A DNA stretch of 64,000 bases from Candidatus Eisenbacteria bacterium. GTDB taxonomy: Bacteria; Eisenbacteria; RBG-16-71-46; SZUA-252. The notes under the pieces were generated by a model. The model was not told the origin of the DNA. It searched no databases and worked only from the letters and a program-made list of their open reading frames with translations. Each line of letters starts with the position of its first letter. Positions within the stretch are counted from its first letter, which is position 1. The stretch covers positions 1 through 64,000 of the forward strand of contig VBOZ01000025.1 of assembly GCA_005893305.1 (NCBI GenBank), read 5' to 3'. Of this stretch, positions 18,432 to 27,756 are shown in pieces. Position numbers and translations under genes: made by a program.

Positions 18432-18616
18432 GCACCCTGCCATGCTCGTGATGTGCCAGATATTTTTGAGCCACAACTCAAGAGACGGGGGCCTGAACAT
18501 CCGGCGGAGTGGTGGTCCGCGTAATGCGGACGACGCGAACCCGGAGCTAGGGCGCCCACCTGGAGATATCCAGGTTCAAAAATCTCGTACCCACGGCATC
18601 GGCGGGGCGCTTTTTT
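18432..18616 (+). ncRNA. ssrS: Probable 6S RNA
   Basis: The 279-base gap between zapA and rny folds into one long rod with a large interrupted helix, as 6S RNA does. The outer stem pairs GCACCCTGCCATGC (from 18432) with GCATCGGCGGGGCGC (18596-18610). An inner stem pairs the ATTTTTGAGCC region with GGTTCAAAAAT. The terminal part holds TCCGC/GCGGA and CCTGGA/TCCAGG hairpins flanking unpaired stretches. The T-run at 18611-18616 fits a terminator. The length (about 185 bases) and the place after zapA agree with 6S RNA, which binds sigma70 RNA polymerase. A covariance-model search would settle it. Confidence 0.72.
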
Positions 18617-18635
18617 ATATAGGGAGGTTGATCCC

Positions 18636-20204
18636 ATGACGCTTACCCCGTGGATGGTGCTGCTGATCACGCTCGCCGCCGCGGCCGTCGCCTTCCTTCT
18701 GGGATGGGTGGCGCACCGTCGGATCGGCGAGGGCAAGGTCTACAACGCGGAGCAGCTCGCGGCGAAGATCGTCCGCGAGGCCGAGCGTGAAGCGGAAAAC
18801 CAGAAGAAGAGCGCGCTCCTCGAGGCCAAGGACGAATGGTTCCGGGAGAAGGCGAAGCTGGACCGGGAGGTACAGGGGCAGAAATCGGAAATCCAGAAGT
18901 CCGAGCGTGCCCTGCACGACCTGGAATCGAATCTGAACCGGCGGGCCGAGGTTCTGGACAAGAAGGAGCGCGAGCAGAAGAAGCTCGAGCGCGACCTCGA
19001 AGTGAAGGGCGAGTCCCTCGTGGAACGGGACCGCGAGCTCACCCGCGTGCTGGGGGAGCAGAACGCGCGCCTCCAGCGGATCAGCGGCATGACGGCCGAC
19101 GAGGCGAAGTCTCAGCTCATCGCCAACATGGAGAATGAGGCGAAGTCCGAGGCCGCGAAGAGGCTTCAGGAGATCCGCGAGGAAACGACGCGCAACGCGG
19201 AGAAGGAGGCGCGGGAGATCGTGACCCTGGCGATCCAGCGCTGCGCGGCCGACCACTCGGCCGAGACCACTGTCTCGGTCGTCCACCTCCCGAACGACGA
19301 GATGAAGGGACGAATCATCGGCCGCGAGGGGCGGAACATCCGCGCCTTCGAGACCGCGACCGGCATCGACGTCATCATCGACGACACGCCGGAGGCCGTC
19401 ATCCTGTCCGGGTTCGACCCGGTGCGCCGCGAGATCGCGAAGCGCTCCCTCCAGAAGCTCGTGACCGACGGACGGATCCACCCGGCGCGGATCGAGGAGA
19501 TCGTCGCCAAGGTCCAGAAGGAGGTCGAGGACCAGATCATCGAGCTGGGCGAGGCCGCCGTGCTCGAGGTCGGCGTCCACTCGATGCACCCGGAGATCGT
19601 GAAGCTCCTCGGCCGCCTCCAATACCGGACCTCGTACGGTCAGAACATCCTTCAACACTCGAAAGAGGTCGCCTGGATCTGCGGCATCATGGCGGCCCAG
19701 CTCGGCTTCGACGTTCAGCTGGCGAAGCGGGCGGGCCTCCTCCACGATCTCGGCAAGGCCGTGACGCACGAGGTCGAAGGGGCCCACGCGCAGATCTCGA
19801 TGGACTTCGCGAAGAAGTACGGCGAGCCGGACGACGTGGTCCGCGCGGTCGGCTATCACCACCACGATCCCACCGCCGAGAACCTCTACGCGGTCCTCGT
19901 CATGGCGGCCGACGCGGTCTCGGGAGCGAGGCCCGGCGCGCGCCGGGAGAGCATCGAGAACTACGTCAAGCGGCTGGAAGCGCTCGAGAAGATCGCGGAC
20001 AGCTTCCCCGGCGTCGAGAAGTCGTACGCGATTCAAGCGGGCAGGGAAGTGCGGATCATGGTCGAGCCCAAGAACGTGGACGATGCCCGGGCCGTCCAGC
20101 TCGCCGCGGACGTCGCGCGCCGCGTGGAGCGGGAGCTTCAGTATCCGGGACAGATCAAGGTCGTCGTCATCCGCGAGACCCGCGCCATGGAGTACGCCAA
20201 GTAA
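18636..20204 (+). CDS. rny: Ribonuclease Y
   Basis: This membrane-anchored endoribonuclease starts mRNA decay. The 522 residues show an N-terminal membrane helix (about 5-27), a long coiled coil (about 40-200), a KH domain with GRIIGREGRNIRAFE at about 227-241, and an HD domain with HSKEVAW and LLHDLGK at about 345-375, whose His/Asp pair binds metal. A conserved C-terminal domain ends the protein. An AGGGAGG site lies eight bases before the ATG. The length matches the family. Confidence 0.96.
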   Translation: MTLTPWMVLLITLAAAAVAFLLGWVAHRRIGEGKVYNAEQLAAKIVREAEREAENQKKSALLEAKDEWFREKAKLDREVQGQKSEIQKSERALHDLESNLNRRAEVLDKKEREQKKLERDLEVKGESLVERDRELTRVLGEQNARLQRISGMTADEAKSQLIANMENEAKSEAAKRLQEIREETTRNAEKEAREIVTLAIQRCAADHSAETTVSVVHLPNDEMKGRIIGREGRNIRAFETATGIDVIIDDTPEAVILSGFDPVRREIAKRSLQKLVTDGRIHPARIEEIVAKVQKEVEDQIIELGEAAVLEVGVHSMHPEIVKLLGRLQYRTSYGQNILQHSKEVAWICGIMAAQLGFDVQLAKRAGLLHDLGKAVTHEVEGAHAQISMDFAKKYGEPDDVVRAVGYHHHDPTAENLYAVLVMAADAVSGARPGARRESIENYVKRLEALEKIADSFPGVEKSYAIQAGREVRIMVEPKNVDDARAVQLAADVARRVERELQYPGQIKVVVIRETRAMEYAK

Positions 20205-20210
20205 GACGCC

Positions 20211-21017
20211 ATGAACGTTCTCTTCATCGCCGACATCTACGGTTCGCCCGGCCGGAAGGCCGTCCGTGATCTCATGCCCGAGATCGTCTCCTCGATGGGA
20301 ATCGACTTCGTCGTGGCCAATGTCGAGAACGCGGCCGCCGGGTTCGGCGTCACGAAGGACATCCTGGTGGAGCTCAAGGGACTGGGCGTCGAGTGCATGA
20401 CGAGCGGGAACCACATCTGGGATCGCCGCGAGTCGTTGCCGCTCTTGACCGAAGAGCCGCTGCTGCTGCGCCCGCACAATTATCCGCCCGGCGTCCCGGG
20501 CTCGGGCTCCCGCATGTTCACGACGAAGGCGGGCGTGAAGGTCGGGGTTCTGAATCTAATGGGACGGGTGTTCATGCGGGAGCTGGAAGACCCGTTTCGC
20601 GTCGCCGACCGGGAGGTCGCCGTCCTCCGCGAGGAGGCGAACGTCGTGATCGTCGATTTCCACGCCGAGGCGACGGCGGAGAAAATCGCCCTCGGATGGT
20701 ATCTGGACGGGCGCGTGTCGGCGCTCCTCGGCACCCACACCCACATCCAGACCGCGGATGAGCGGATCTTGCCGAAGGGCACGGGCTATATCACGGACGC
20801 CGGCATGACCGGGCCGTTCGACTCGGTCATCGGCGTGCGGAAGGAGCAGGCGATCCAGAAGTTCCTGACGCTCCTGCCGACCCGCTTCGAGCCGGCCGTG
20901 GGCGACGTGCGGCTCAACGGGGTCCACCTCGACATCGATGAAACGACCGGCCGGTGCCGCCATATCGAGCGCCTCTCGCTCTCCCTTGAGCCGGCACCCC
21001 GGGCCACGGTGGCGTGA
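20211..21017 (+). CDS. ymdB: YmdB-family metallophosphoesterase
   Basis: This 268-residue cytoplasmic phosphodiesterase family is often found next to rny, as here (six bases apart). Metal-binding motifs are LFIADIYGSPGRKAV, VENAAAGFG, SGNHIWDRRE, DFHAEATAEK and GTHTHIQTADE. The B. subtilis member hydrolyses 2',3'-cyclic nucleotides and affects biofilm genes. Activity here is inferred from the family. The TGA overlaps the GTG start of folD. Confidence 0.9.
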   Translation: MNVLFIADIYGSPGRKAVRDLMPEIVSSMGIDFVVANVENAAAGFGVTKDILVELKGLGVECMTSGNHIWDRRESLPLLTEEPLLLRPHNYPPGVPGSGSRMFTTKAGVKVGVLNLMGRVFMRELEDPFRVADREVAVLREEANVVIVDFHAEATAEKIALGWYLDGRVSALLGTHTHIQTADERILPKGTGYITDAGMTGPFDSVIGVRKEQAIQKFLTLLPTRFEPAVGDVRLNGVHLDIDETTGRCRHIERLSLSLEPAPRATVA

Positions 21018-21910
21018 GCATCGCGATGACGGCGGTGCTCCTCGCGGGCGCTCCCATTGCCGCCGAGATCCGCGCCCAGGTGCGCGTTCGCTTCGATCGC
21101 CTCAAATCGCAGGGCATCACGCCCGGGCTCGCGATCGTCACCGTCGGGGAGCCCCCCGGCGGCAACCCCTACGTCCGCTCGAAGGTCGCCGCCGCGGAGG
21201 AGCTGGGCGCGCGCGCCACGATCACCCGCCTTCCGGGCGATTCGAGCGAGGACCAGGTCCGCTCGCGTCTCAAATCGCTGAGCTCCGATCCGAGCGTCCA
21301 CGGCGTGATCCTCCAGCTTCCGCTTCCCGCCCAGCTTCACGAAGAGCGGCATCTGGAAGACGTCTCGCCGGAGAAGGACCTGGACGGGCTCCACCCCTGG
21401 AACGTCGGGCGGTGGGTGAGCGGGCTGCCGGGGCACCGCCCCGCGACGCCGCTGGGAATCGTCGAGATGCTCGGGCGGCACGTGGGCGACCTGGGCGGCA
21501 AGCGCGCGGTTGTAATCGGTAGAAGCCGCATCGTGGGCCGGCCGCTGTCGGTCTTTCTCTCCGAGCGGAGCCCCGGCATGAATGCCACCGTGACGCTCTG
21601 CCACTCCGGAACCCAGGACCTCCCGTCGATCACCCGCGAGGCGGAGATCCTCGTCGTCGCGATGGGAAAGCGCCGCGGCATCGGCGCGGCGCACGTCCGG
21701 CCGGGAGCCGTCGTGATCGACGTGGGGATCCACGCGGTCGCCAACCCCGCGCCCGGAGCCCGGCGCTACGAGGGGGACGTTGATTTCGAGGTGGTCCGGT
21801 CGATCGCATCCGCGATCACGCCGGTCCCCGGCGGGGTCGGTCCGATGACCGTGGCGATGCTCCTACGGAATCTCGCCGACGCCGCCGAAGCCGGCGCGGG
21901 GCGCTCGTGA
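21014..21910 (+). CDS. folD: Methylenetetrahydrofolate dehydrogenase / cyclohydrolase FolD
   Basis: FolD interconverts 5,10-methylene-, methenyl- and 10-formyl-tetrahydrofolate. The 298-residue product shows NPYVRSKVAAAEELG with the catalytic Lys, VHGVILQLPLP, EKDLDGLHPWNVG, PATPLGIVEML, the cofactor-binding VVIGRSRIVGRPLS, and the end motif TPVPGGVGPMTVAML. GTG 21014 overlaps the previous stop, and an ATG four codons later (21026) is an alternative start. The next gene also overlaps by four bases. Confidence 0.95.
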   Translation: MSIAMTAVLLAGAPIAAEIRAQVRVRFDRLKSQGITPGLAIVTVGEPPGGNPYVRSKVAAAEELGARATITRLPGDSSEDQVRSRLKSLSSDPSVHGVILQLPLPAQLHEERHLEDVSPEKDLDGLHPWNVGRWVSGLPGHRPATPLGIVEMLGRHVGDLGGKRAVVIGRSRIVGRPLSVFLSERSPGMNATVTLCHSGTQDLPSITREAEILVVAMGKRRGIGAAHVRPGAVVIDVGIHAVANPAPGARRYEGDVDFEVVRSIASAITPVPGGVGPMTVAMLLRNLADAAEAGAGRS

Positions 21911-23307
21911 GCGCGAGGTCAAACGTGGCGCGGCTGACGCCCCGGGAAGGGGAGCCGCGGGTCTACTCCGTCTCCGAGATCGCCCAAGCGATCAAGCTCT
22001 CCCTGGAGGACTCCTTTCCGAGCGTGGTCGTCCAGGGCGAGATTTCGGGATTGAATCGCCACCGGCAGAGCGGACACGTCTACTTCGATCTCAAGGACGA
22101 GCAGGCGCGCATCCGGGTGGCGCTCTTCAAGAGCAAGGTCCGTAGCGCCCACGACGCGCTCTCGGACGGCATCGCCGTGCAGGTCGAGGGGAGAATCGAT
22201 TTCTACGGCCCGCGTGGAGAGGTCTCTCTCCTGGCGGATCGGGTCTCTCCTCTCGGATACGGCGCGCTTCAAGCCCGGTTCGACGCCCTGAAGCGGAAGC
22301 TCGAGGCGGAGGGTCTCTTTCGCGAAGACCGGAAGCGCCCGCTGCCGGCGTATCCGACCCGTGTCGGGATCGTGACGTCTCCGGGCGCGGCCGCTCTGCG
22401 CGACATGCTCCGGATCCTGCGCCACCGCGCGCCCTACGTCCGCATCACGCTCGCGCCCGCCGCGGTCCAAGGCGAGGCGGCCGCGCGGGAGATCGCGTCG
22501 GCGATCGCTCTCCTGAACGAATGGGGTCTCGTGGACGTGATCATCGCGGGTCGCGGGGGCGGATCGCTGGAGGATCTCTGGGCGTTCAACGAGGAAGCGG
22601 TCGTGCGCGCCATCGCGGGATCGCGGATTCCCGTGGTCTCGGCGGTCGGGCATGAGGTCGACGTGACGCTCGCCGACCTCGCGGCGGACCTGCGCGCGGC
22701 AACGCCCACGCACGCGGCACAGCAGGTGGTCCCGGCCCGCGAGGACGTCCGGGCCGCGCTGGAGGACCTCTCGAAACACGCGCGGGAGCGGCTCCGTCGA
22801 GAGCTCCGCGAGGCCGCCGCTCAGCTCGCCGGCATCCGAAATCACCATGCGCTCCGCGATCCGGCGCGGCGCGTCCAGGATAACCGCCGTGCGTTGGACG
22901 ATATCGCGGACGGGCTGACGCGGGGACTCTCGGACTGGGTGCTCGTTCGCCGCCGACGCCTGGAGGGATACGCGGGCGTGCTCCAGGCGTTCACCCCCTC
23001 CCACGTGATGGAGCGTTCCCGTGAGCGCGTGCAGACCCTGGATCATCGGCTTCGGACGAGTGCGTCCGGGCTGGTCGGCCGGCTTCTGGAGCAGGTTCGC
23101 GGGCGTGGCCGGCTGTTGGAATCCTACGATTATCGCGGAGTGCTCAAGCGGGGTTACGCCCTTGTCTGGGACGCCGAGGGCCGGCGGCTCGTGCAGCGGG
23201 GTCTGCCGCTCCGGCCCGAGGAAGCGATCCGGGTCCAGTTTCAAGATGCGCAGGCGGACGCGCGCGTGACGCGCGTGCGGCCGCTCGCCGCGGAGGAGAC
23301 GACATGA
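21907..23307 (+). CDS. xseA: Exodeoxyribonuclease VII large subunit
   Basis: The 466-residue product has an N-terminal OB-fold DNA-binding domain (VQGEISGLNRHRQSGHVYFDLKD, about 40-65). The catalytic domain carries RVGIVTSPGAAALRDML, RGGGSLEDLWAFNEE and VVSAVGHEVDVTLADLAADLRAATPTHAAQ, and a helical C-terminal region follows. With XseB it degrades single-stranded DNA from both ends. The GTG start overlaps folD, and the stop overlaps xseB. Confidence 0.95.
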   Translation: MSARSNVARLTPREGEPRVYSVSEIAQAIKLSLEDSFPSVVVQGEISGLNRHRQSGHVYFDLKDEQARIRVALFKSKVRSAHDALSDGIAVQVEGRIDFYGPRGEVSLLADRVSPLGYGALQARFDALKRKLEAEGLFREDRKRPLPAYPTRVGIVTSPGAAALRDMLRILRHRAPYVRITLAPAAVQGEAAAREIASAIALLNEWGLVDVIIAGRGGGSLEDLWAFNEEAVVRAIAGSRIPVVSAVGHEVDVTLADLAADLRAATPTHAAQQVVPAREDVRAALEDLSKHARERLRRELREAAAQLAGIRNHHALRDPARRVQDNRRALDDIADGLTRGLSDWVLVRRRRLEGYAGVLQAFTPSHVMERSRERVQTLDHRLRTSASGLVGRLLEQVRGRGRLLESYDYRGVLKRGYALVWDAEGRRLVQRGLPLRPEEAIRVQFQDAQADARVTRVRPLAAEETT

Positions 23308-23603
23308 AGCGCAAGGGAACGGCGGTCCCGCCGTCCGATACGCCCGGCGACGCACGCACGTTCGAAGCCATGATGGAGCGCCTCCAGGAGCTCGTCGCCC
23401 GGCTGGAGACGGGGAATCTGACGCTGGAGGAATCGATCCAGTCGTTCGAGGAGGGAATGGCGCTCGTCCGCAAGTGCACCGGGGTGCTGAGCCAAGCGGA
23501 GCAGCGCATCCTCAAGCTCACTCGAGACGCGACCGGGGAGCCGGTCGCCGTGCCACTGGAGGAGGAGGGTGAGGAAGAGGGTGGCGACGAGCTCCCGTTT
23601 TGA
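23304..23603 (+). CDS. xseB: Exodeoxyribonuclease VII small subunit
   Basis: This 99-residue helical protein carries the XseB core FEAMMERLQELVARLETGNLTLEESIQSFEEGMALVRKC, shown here by its end motifs TFEAMMERLQ and EESIQSFEEGM. It is followed by a long acidic tail (EEEGEEEGGDELPF). The small subunit binds XseA in multiple copies. It is directly coupled to xseA (ATGA overlap), and its 3' end overlaps the prenyl synthase start. Confidence 0.93.
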   Translation: MKRKGTAVPPSDTPGDARTFEAMMERLQELVARLETGNLTLEESIQSFEEGMALVRKCTGVLSQAEQRILKLTRDATGEPVAVPLEEEGEEEGGDELPF

Positions 23604-24474
23604 GCGTTATCTCGCGAAGGTCCGGCCTCGGATCGACGCCGCGCTCGACCGCCTTCTGCCGCCCGCGGCTCGGGAGCCTCGTCCGCTCCACCGCGCGATG
23701 CGCTACAGCGTCTTCGCCGGCGGAAAGCGCATTCGTCCGGCCCTCTGCCTCCTGGCCTGCGAGTCGGTTCTCGGACGCGGTGGGCCGGCCATGGAAGCCG
23801 CGGCCGCCCTCGAGATGATTCATACCTTCAGCCTCATCCACGACGACCTTCCGGGCATGGACGACGACGACTGGAGACGCGGCCGGCCCACGAACCACAA
23901 GGTGTTCGGCGAGGGAATGGCGATCCTCGCCGGCGATGCGCTCCTCTCCTTGGCTTACGAGACGCTCGCGCGGGCCCCGATCGGCCGCCTCCGCGATCCC
24001 CGCCCGCTCATGGAGACCGTCACCCGGGCGACCGGGGCGGACGGAATGATCGGGGGCCAGGCGATGGACCTCCTCCTCGAAGGCAAGAGGGTGTCGCTGC
24101 GCGGGGTCTATGCGATGCACCGGCGAAAGACGGGTGCCCTCCTGCGCGCGTCCCTTCGGCTGGGCGCGCAGATCGGGGGAGCGAAGGCGGCGGAGCTACG
24201 GGCGTTCGACGCCTACGGCGGTCGCATCGGCCTCGCGTTCCAGATCGTCGACGACCTGCTGAACGTCCGCTCGACGCGGAAGCGGATGGGGAAGAGCGCG
24301 GGATCGGATCGGGCCCGGGGCAAGGCCACCGCCCCCGGCCGCGCCGGACCTGCCCGGGCCGAGCGGGACGCGGCGAAGCTCCTTCGCGAGGCGGCCCGGA
24401 TGGCCCCCCGTCTGGGGCGCCGCGCCGCCGAATTCGAATCGCTGGCGGATTACCTGCTGCACCGGACCCACTAG
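23581..24474 (+). CDS. ispA: Polyprenyl (farnesyl/geranylgeranyl) diphosphate synthase
   Basis: The enzyme extends allylic diphosphates with isopentenyl diphosphate. Motifs are GGKRIRPALCLLAC, the first Asp-rich motif HDDLPGMDDDDWRRG, GDALLSLAYE, GGQAMDL, HRRKTGALLRAS, and the second Asp-rich region FQIVDDLLNVRS. The last residue of the second DDxxD is Asn instead of Asp. The C-terminal stretch, rich in Gly, Arg and Ala, is unusual. GTG 23581 is preferred to GTG 23569 because it starts just before the conserved helix. Dxs, encoded two genes downstream, supplies the precursor pathway. Confidence 0.88.
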   Translation: MATSSRFERYLAKVRPRIDAALDRLLPPAAREPRPLHRAMRYSVFAGGKRIRPALCLLACESVLGRGGPAMEAAAALEMIHTFSLIHDDLPGMDDDDWRRGRPTNHKVFGEGMAILAGDALLSLAYETLARAPIGRLRDPRPLMETVTRATGADGMIGGQAMDLLLEGKRVSLRGVYAMHRRKTGALLRASLRLGAQIGGAKAAELRAFDAYGGRIGLAFQIVDDLLNVRSTRKRMGKSAGSDRARGKATAPGRAGPARAERDAAKLLREAARMAPRLGRRAAEFESLADYLLHRTH

Positions 24475-24484
24475 GGGAGGACCC

Positions 24485-24937
24485 GTGGCGGTCGACGTCG
24501 CCTCCAGCCCGCTCTTCCACGCGCTTTCGTGCGGTTTTCTCGTGCAGATGAGCAAGGTGTTGACCTTCCTCGTGCGAGAGAAGAAAATCAACGTACGGCG
24601 CTTCGTGGAGACGGGCGGAATGCCCAGCTCGCATGCGGCTTCGGTGTGCGCGCTCACCACGTGCGTGGGGTTTCGTGAAGGGGTCGGTTCGGTGCTGTTC
24701 GGCGTCGTCCTCTTCTTCAGCCTGATCGTGATGTACGACGCCGCTGGCCTAAGACGAGCGGCGGGCCGCCAGGCCACGCTACTCAACCGGATTCTTCACG
24801 AGCACATCCAGCTGCCGGGGCAGCCGCACGAGCGGCTCCGGGAGCTGTTGGGTCATACGCCGATCGAGGTGCTCGTGGGAGCGATCATCGGCGTCCTCTA
24901 CTCATTCGCGATCTACCGTCCGCCGGGAGGCATGTGA
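24485..24937 (+). CDS. Divergent PAP2 (DUF212) family membrane protein
   Basis: This 150-residue membrane protein carries the DUF212 signature TGGMPSSHAASVCAL and VMYDAAGLRRAAGRQA, which correspond to the second and third parts of the acid-phosphatase PAP2 active site. Four or so hydrophobic segments are present. Given the neighbours (prenyl diphosphate synthase before, dxs after), a role in removing phosphate from prenyl phosphates is plausible but unproven. GGGGAGGA precedes the GTG start. Confidence 0.8.
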   Translation: MAVDVASSPLFHALSCGFLVQMSKVLTFLVREKKINVRRFVETGGMPSSHAASVCALTTCVGFREGVGSVLFGVVLFFSLIVMYDAAGLRRAAGRQATLLNRILHEHIQLPGQPHERLRELLGHTPIEVLVGAIIGVLYSFAIYRPPGGM

Positions 24938-26859
24938 GCACGAACCATCTGGCCGGCATCAAGGACCCAAGCGATCTCAAGCGGCTCCCCAGGGAGGCGC
25001 TCCCGGAGCTCGCGCAGGAAATCCGGGACCGGATCATCCAGGTCGTCTCGTGCACGGGCGGGCATCTCGCCCCAAGCCTCGGCACGGTGGAGATCACGAT
25101 CGCGCTCCACGCGATCTACGATACCCCCCGGGACATCCTCATCTGGGACGTGGGCCACCAGGCCTATGGGCACAAGATCCTGACCGGCCGGAATTCCCGG
25201 TTCGACACGCTCCGTCAGGAAGGCGGCCTCTCCGGCTTTCCGCGTCGCATGGAGAGCGAGTACGACGCGTTCGGCACGGCCCACGCTTCCACCGCGATCT
25301 CGGCGGCCCTGGGATTCGCGTGCGCGCGGGACTTAGCGCGCGGGAATCACAGCGTGATCGCCGTGGTGGGGGACGGGGCGCTGACCGGAGGGCTCGCCTA
25401 CGAGGGGCTAAACCAGGCGGGCGCTCTCGGCACGGATCTTTTGGTCGTGCTGAACGACAATTCGATGTCGATCTCCCCAAATGTCGGAGCGATCGCGCGC
25501 TACTTGACGCGGCTCTCCTCCTCGCCGACCTATCGGCGCCTGGAGCACGACGTGTGGGAGCTCTTGGGCAAGGTTCCGGCGGGGGGACGCGCCCGGAAGC
25601 TCGTGAGCCGGGTGAAGGAAGGGATGAAGAACCTCATCATCCCCAACATTCTCTTCGAGGAGCTCGGCTTCAAGTATTACGGTCCGATCGACGGCCACGA
25701 TCTTCCCAACCTGCTCGAGATCCTGAGCCAGCTCAAGGAAGTGAAGGGACCGGTGCTCCTCCACACGCTCACCCGCAAGGGGAAGGGATACAAATTCTCG
25801 GAGGACGACGCGCGGAAATACCACGGCGTCGCCTCCTTCGACAAGCTGACGGGGGCCAGCGCGAAGAAGCCGGCCGCGCCCACGTACACCGAGGTCTACG
25901 GCCAGACGCTCCTCCAGATCGCGGCGAACGATCCGAAGATCGTCGCGATCAGCGCCGCGATGGCGGACGGGACCGGTCTCGCGAAGTTCGCGACGACCTA
26001 TCCGGACCGATTCCACGACGTGGGGATCGCGGAGCAGCACGCCACGTGCTTCGCCGCCGGGATGGCGGCGGCCGGAGCCAAACCTTTCGCCACGATCTAC
26101 TCCACGTTCCTCCAGCGCGCGTACGACCAGATCGTCCACGACGTCGCGGTCCAACGGCTCCCCGTCCGATTCGCGCTGGACCGGGCCGGGTTCGTCGGCG
26201 AGGACGGCGCGACGCACCACGGCCTCTTCGACATCCCATATCTTCGCTGCCTCCCCGGGTTCGTGCTCATGGCCCCCAAGGACGAGAACGAGCTCCGGCA
26301 CATGCTGGCGACCATGGCGGCTTACGATCAGGGGCCGATCGCGGTCAGGTACCCGCGAGGAAGCGGGCGCGGCGTGTCCATGGATGAAGAGCTCCGGGTG
26401 CTGCCGATCGGCGAGGGAGAGCTGGTCCGGCCCGGCAACGACCTGCTCCTCGTCGCGTACGGCACCATGGTGGCGACGGCGGAGCGGACCGCCCAGCTGC
26501 TCGCGGGCCGAGGGCTGAGCGCGGCCGTCATCAACGCGAGGTTCGCGAAGCCGCTCGACGAGCGCCTCATCATCGAGTGGGCACGCCGCGTGCCGCGCGT
26601 CGCGACGATGGAGGAGGGGGCGATCTCCGGAGGGTTCGGTGAGGCGGTCCTCGAGCTCTTCTCGCGCCATCCGATCCCCGGACTCAAGGCCCGCTGCTTC
26701 GGCGTACCCGACCGCTTCTTCGATCACGCGACCCGCGAGTCCCTGTTGAGGGCCGCCGGATTGACGCCCGAACCCATCGCCGCCGAGCTGGAATGCTGGC
26801 TCCGCGACGAGCCCCGAACGACCCCGGAACCCATCGCCCCCGCCGTCACGAACGCATGA
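24934..26859 (+). CDS. dxs: 1-deoxy-D-xylulose-5-phosphate synthase
   Basis: Dxs makes DXP from pyruvate and glyceraldehyde 3-phosphate, the entry step of the MEP isoprenoid pathway. The 641-residue protein has HLAPSLGTVEITIALH, WDVGHQAYGHKILTGR, the thiamine-diphosphate motif GDGALTGGLAYEGLN with a downstream N-D-N (VLNDNSMSI), HDVGIAEQHATCFAAGMA with the catalytic Glu, DRAGFVGEDGATHHGLFD, and a C-terminal transketolase domain. The length is normal. GTG overlaps the previous stop, and the TGA overlaps the nadK ATG. Confidence 0.96.
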   Translation: MSTNHLAGIKDPSDLKRLPREALPELAQEIRDRIIQVVSCTGGHLAPSLGTVEITIALHAIYDTPRDILIWDVGHQAYGHKILTGRNSRFDTLRQEGGLSGFPRRMESEYDAFGTAHASTAISAALGFACARDLARGNHSVIAVVGDGALTGGLAYEGLNQAGALGTDLLVVLNDNSMSISPNVGAIARYLTRLSSSPTYRRLEHDVWELLGKVPAGGRARKLVSRVKEGMKNLIIPNILFEELGFKYYGPIDGHDLPNLLEILSQLKEVKGPVLLHTLTRKGKGYKFSEDDARKYHGVASFDKLTGASAKKPAAPTYTEVYGQTLLQIAANDPKIVAISAAMADGTGLAKFATTYPDRFHDVGIAEQHATCFAAGMAAAGAKPFATIYSTFLQRAYDQIVHDVAVQRLPVRFALDRAGFVGEDGATHHGLFDIPYLRCLPGFVLMAPKDENELRHMLATMAAYDQGPIAVRYPRGSGRGVSMDEELRVLPIGEGELVRPGNDLLLVAYGTMVATAERTAQLLAGRGLSAAVINARFAKPLDERLIIEWARRVPRVATMEEGAISGGFGEAVLELFSRHPIPGLKARCFGVPDRFFDHATRESLLRAAGLTPEPIAAELECWLRDEPRTTPEPIAPAVTNA

Positions 26860-27752
26860 CCCTCCCGCCCCGCCACGTGGGGATCTTCGGGAACCGGGAC
26901 AAGGACGAGGTTCGCGCGCTCCTCCCGTCGCTCCTCCGCTGGATCCATTCGAAGGGCCGCCGCGCCACGGTGGACCGGAGCCTGGCCCGGGGCGTTCGCG
27001 GAGCAGGTCCCGGTCTGCCGCTCACGACGCTCGTGAAGCGGGTCGATGTCCTCCTGGTTCTCGGAGGGGACGGGGCGATGCTCCACGCGGCGCGGGCGGC
27101 GAGCCGGACCGGCGTGCCGATCTTCGGAATCAATCTGGGCGGGCTCGGCTTTCTGACGGACACGAACGAGGAATCGCTCTACCCGGTGCTCACCCGGCTC
27201 TTTCGGGGCGAGTTCCAGGTGGAGCGGCGGATCATGGTGGAGGCGGTCGTTCGGCAGCGCGGAACCCAACGCGCCTGGATGGCGGTCGGTCTCAACGACG
27301 CTGTCATCCACGCGCGCGATCGGTCGCGGGTCGTCGCGATCGACATCGGCATCGGACGGACGCCGATCGGGACGTTGGTGGCCGACGGGCTCATCGTCGC
27401 CACCCCGACCGGATCCACGGCCTACTCGCTCTCCGCGGGCGGGCCGATCGTCCGGCCGACCATGGAGGCCCTCATCACCACGCCGATCAGCCCGCACACG
27501 CTGGCGTTCCGCCCACTCCTCGTCGGCGCCGACGAGTCGGTGCGGGTGCGCGTGCGATCGGGCCACGCCCCGGCGGCCATCACGGTGGACGGCCAGCTCT
27601 CGCGTGAACTGGCGACGAGCGACGAGGTGACGATCCGCCGCGCGAAATCGCACGTGGATCTCCTGGTTCTCGAGCGCGGGTCGTTCTACGAGGTGCTCCG
27701 CTCGAAGTTCGCTTGGGCGGAGCTGCCGCGCTCCCGAACGCGACGCGGGTGA
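26856..27752 (+). CDS. nadK: NAD kinase
   Basis: NAD kinase phosphorylates NAD+ to NADP+. From ATG 26856 the product has 298 residues with the family motifs LVLGGDGAMLHAAR (GGDG at about 70-73), GINLGGLGFLTD, a GLNDA in place of the common ALNE/D motif, and TPTGSTAYSLSAGGPI. The start overlaps the dxs stop, whereas an ATG 21 codons earlier would lie inside dxs. It is followed by recN, a common nadK-recN neighbourhood in bacteria. Confidence 0.95.
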   Translation: MTLPPRHVGIFGNRDKDEVRALLPSLLRWIHSKGRRATVDRSLARGVRGAGPGLPLTTLVKRVDVLLVLGGDGAMLHAARAASRTGVPIFGINLGGLGFLTDTNEESLYPVLTRLFRGEFQVERRIMVEAVVRQRGTQRAWMAVGLNDAVIHARDRSRVVAIDIGIGRTPIGTLVADGLIVATPTGSTAYSLSAGGPIVRPTMEALITTPISPHTLAFRPLLVGADESVRVRVRSGHAPAAITVDGQLSRELATSDEVTIRRAKSHVDLLVLERGSFYEVLRSKFAWAELPRSRTRRG

Positions 27753-27756
27753 CCGA

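Noticed and set aside
18615-20477. 620-codon minus-strand frame opposite rny
   Set aside because: It is a shadow of the RNase Y gene. It shows repetitive Leu/Val/Asp composition and no motif.
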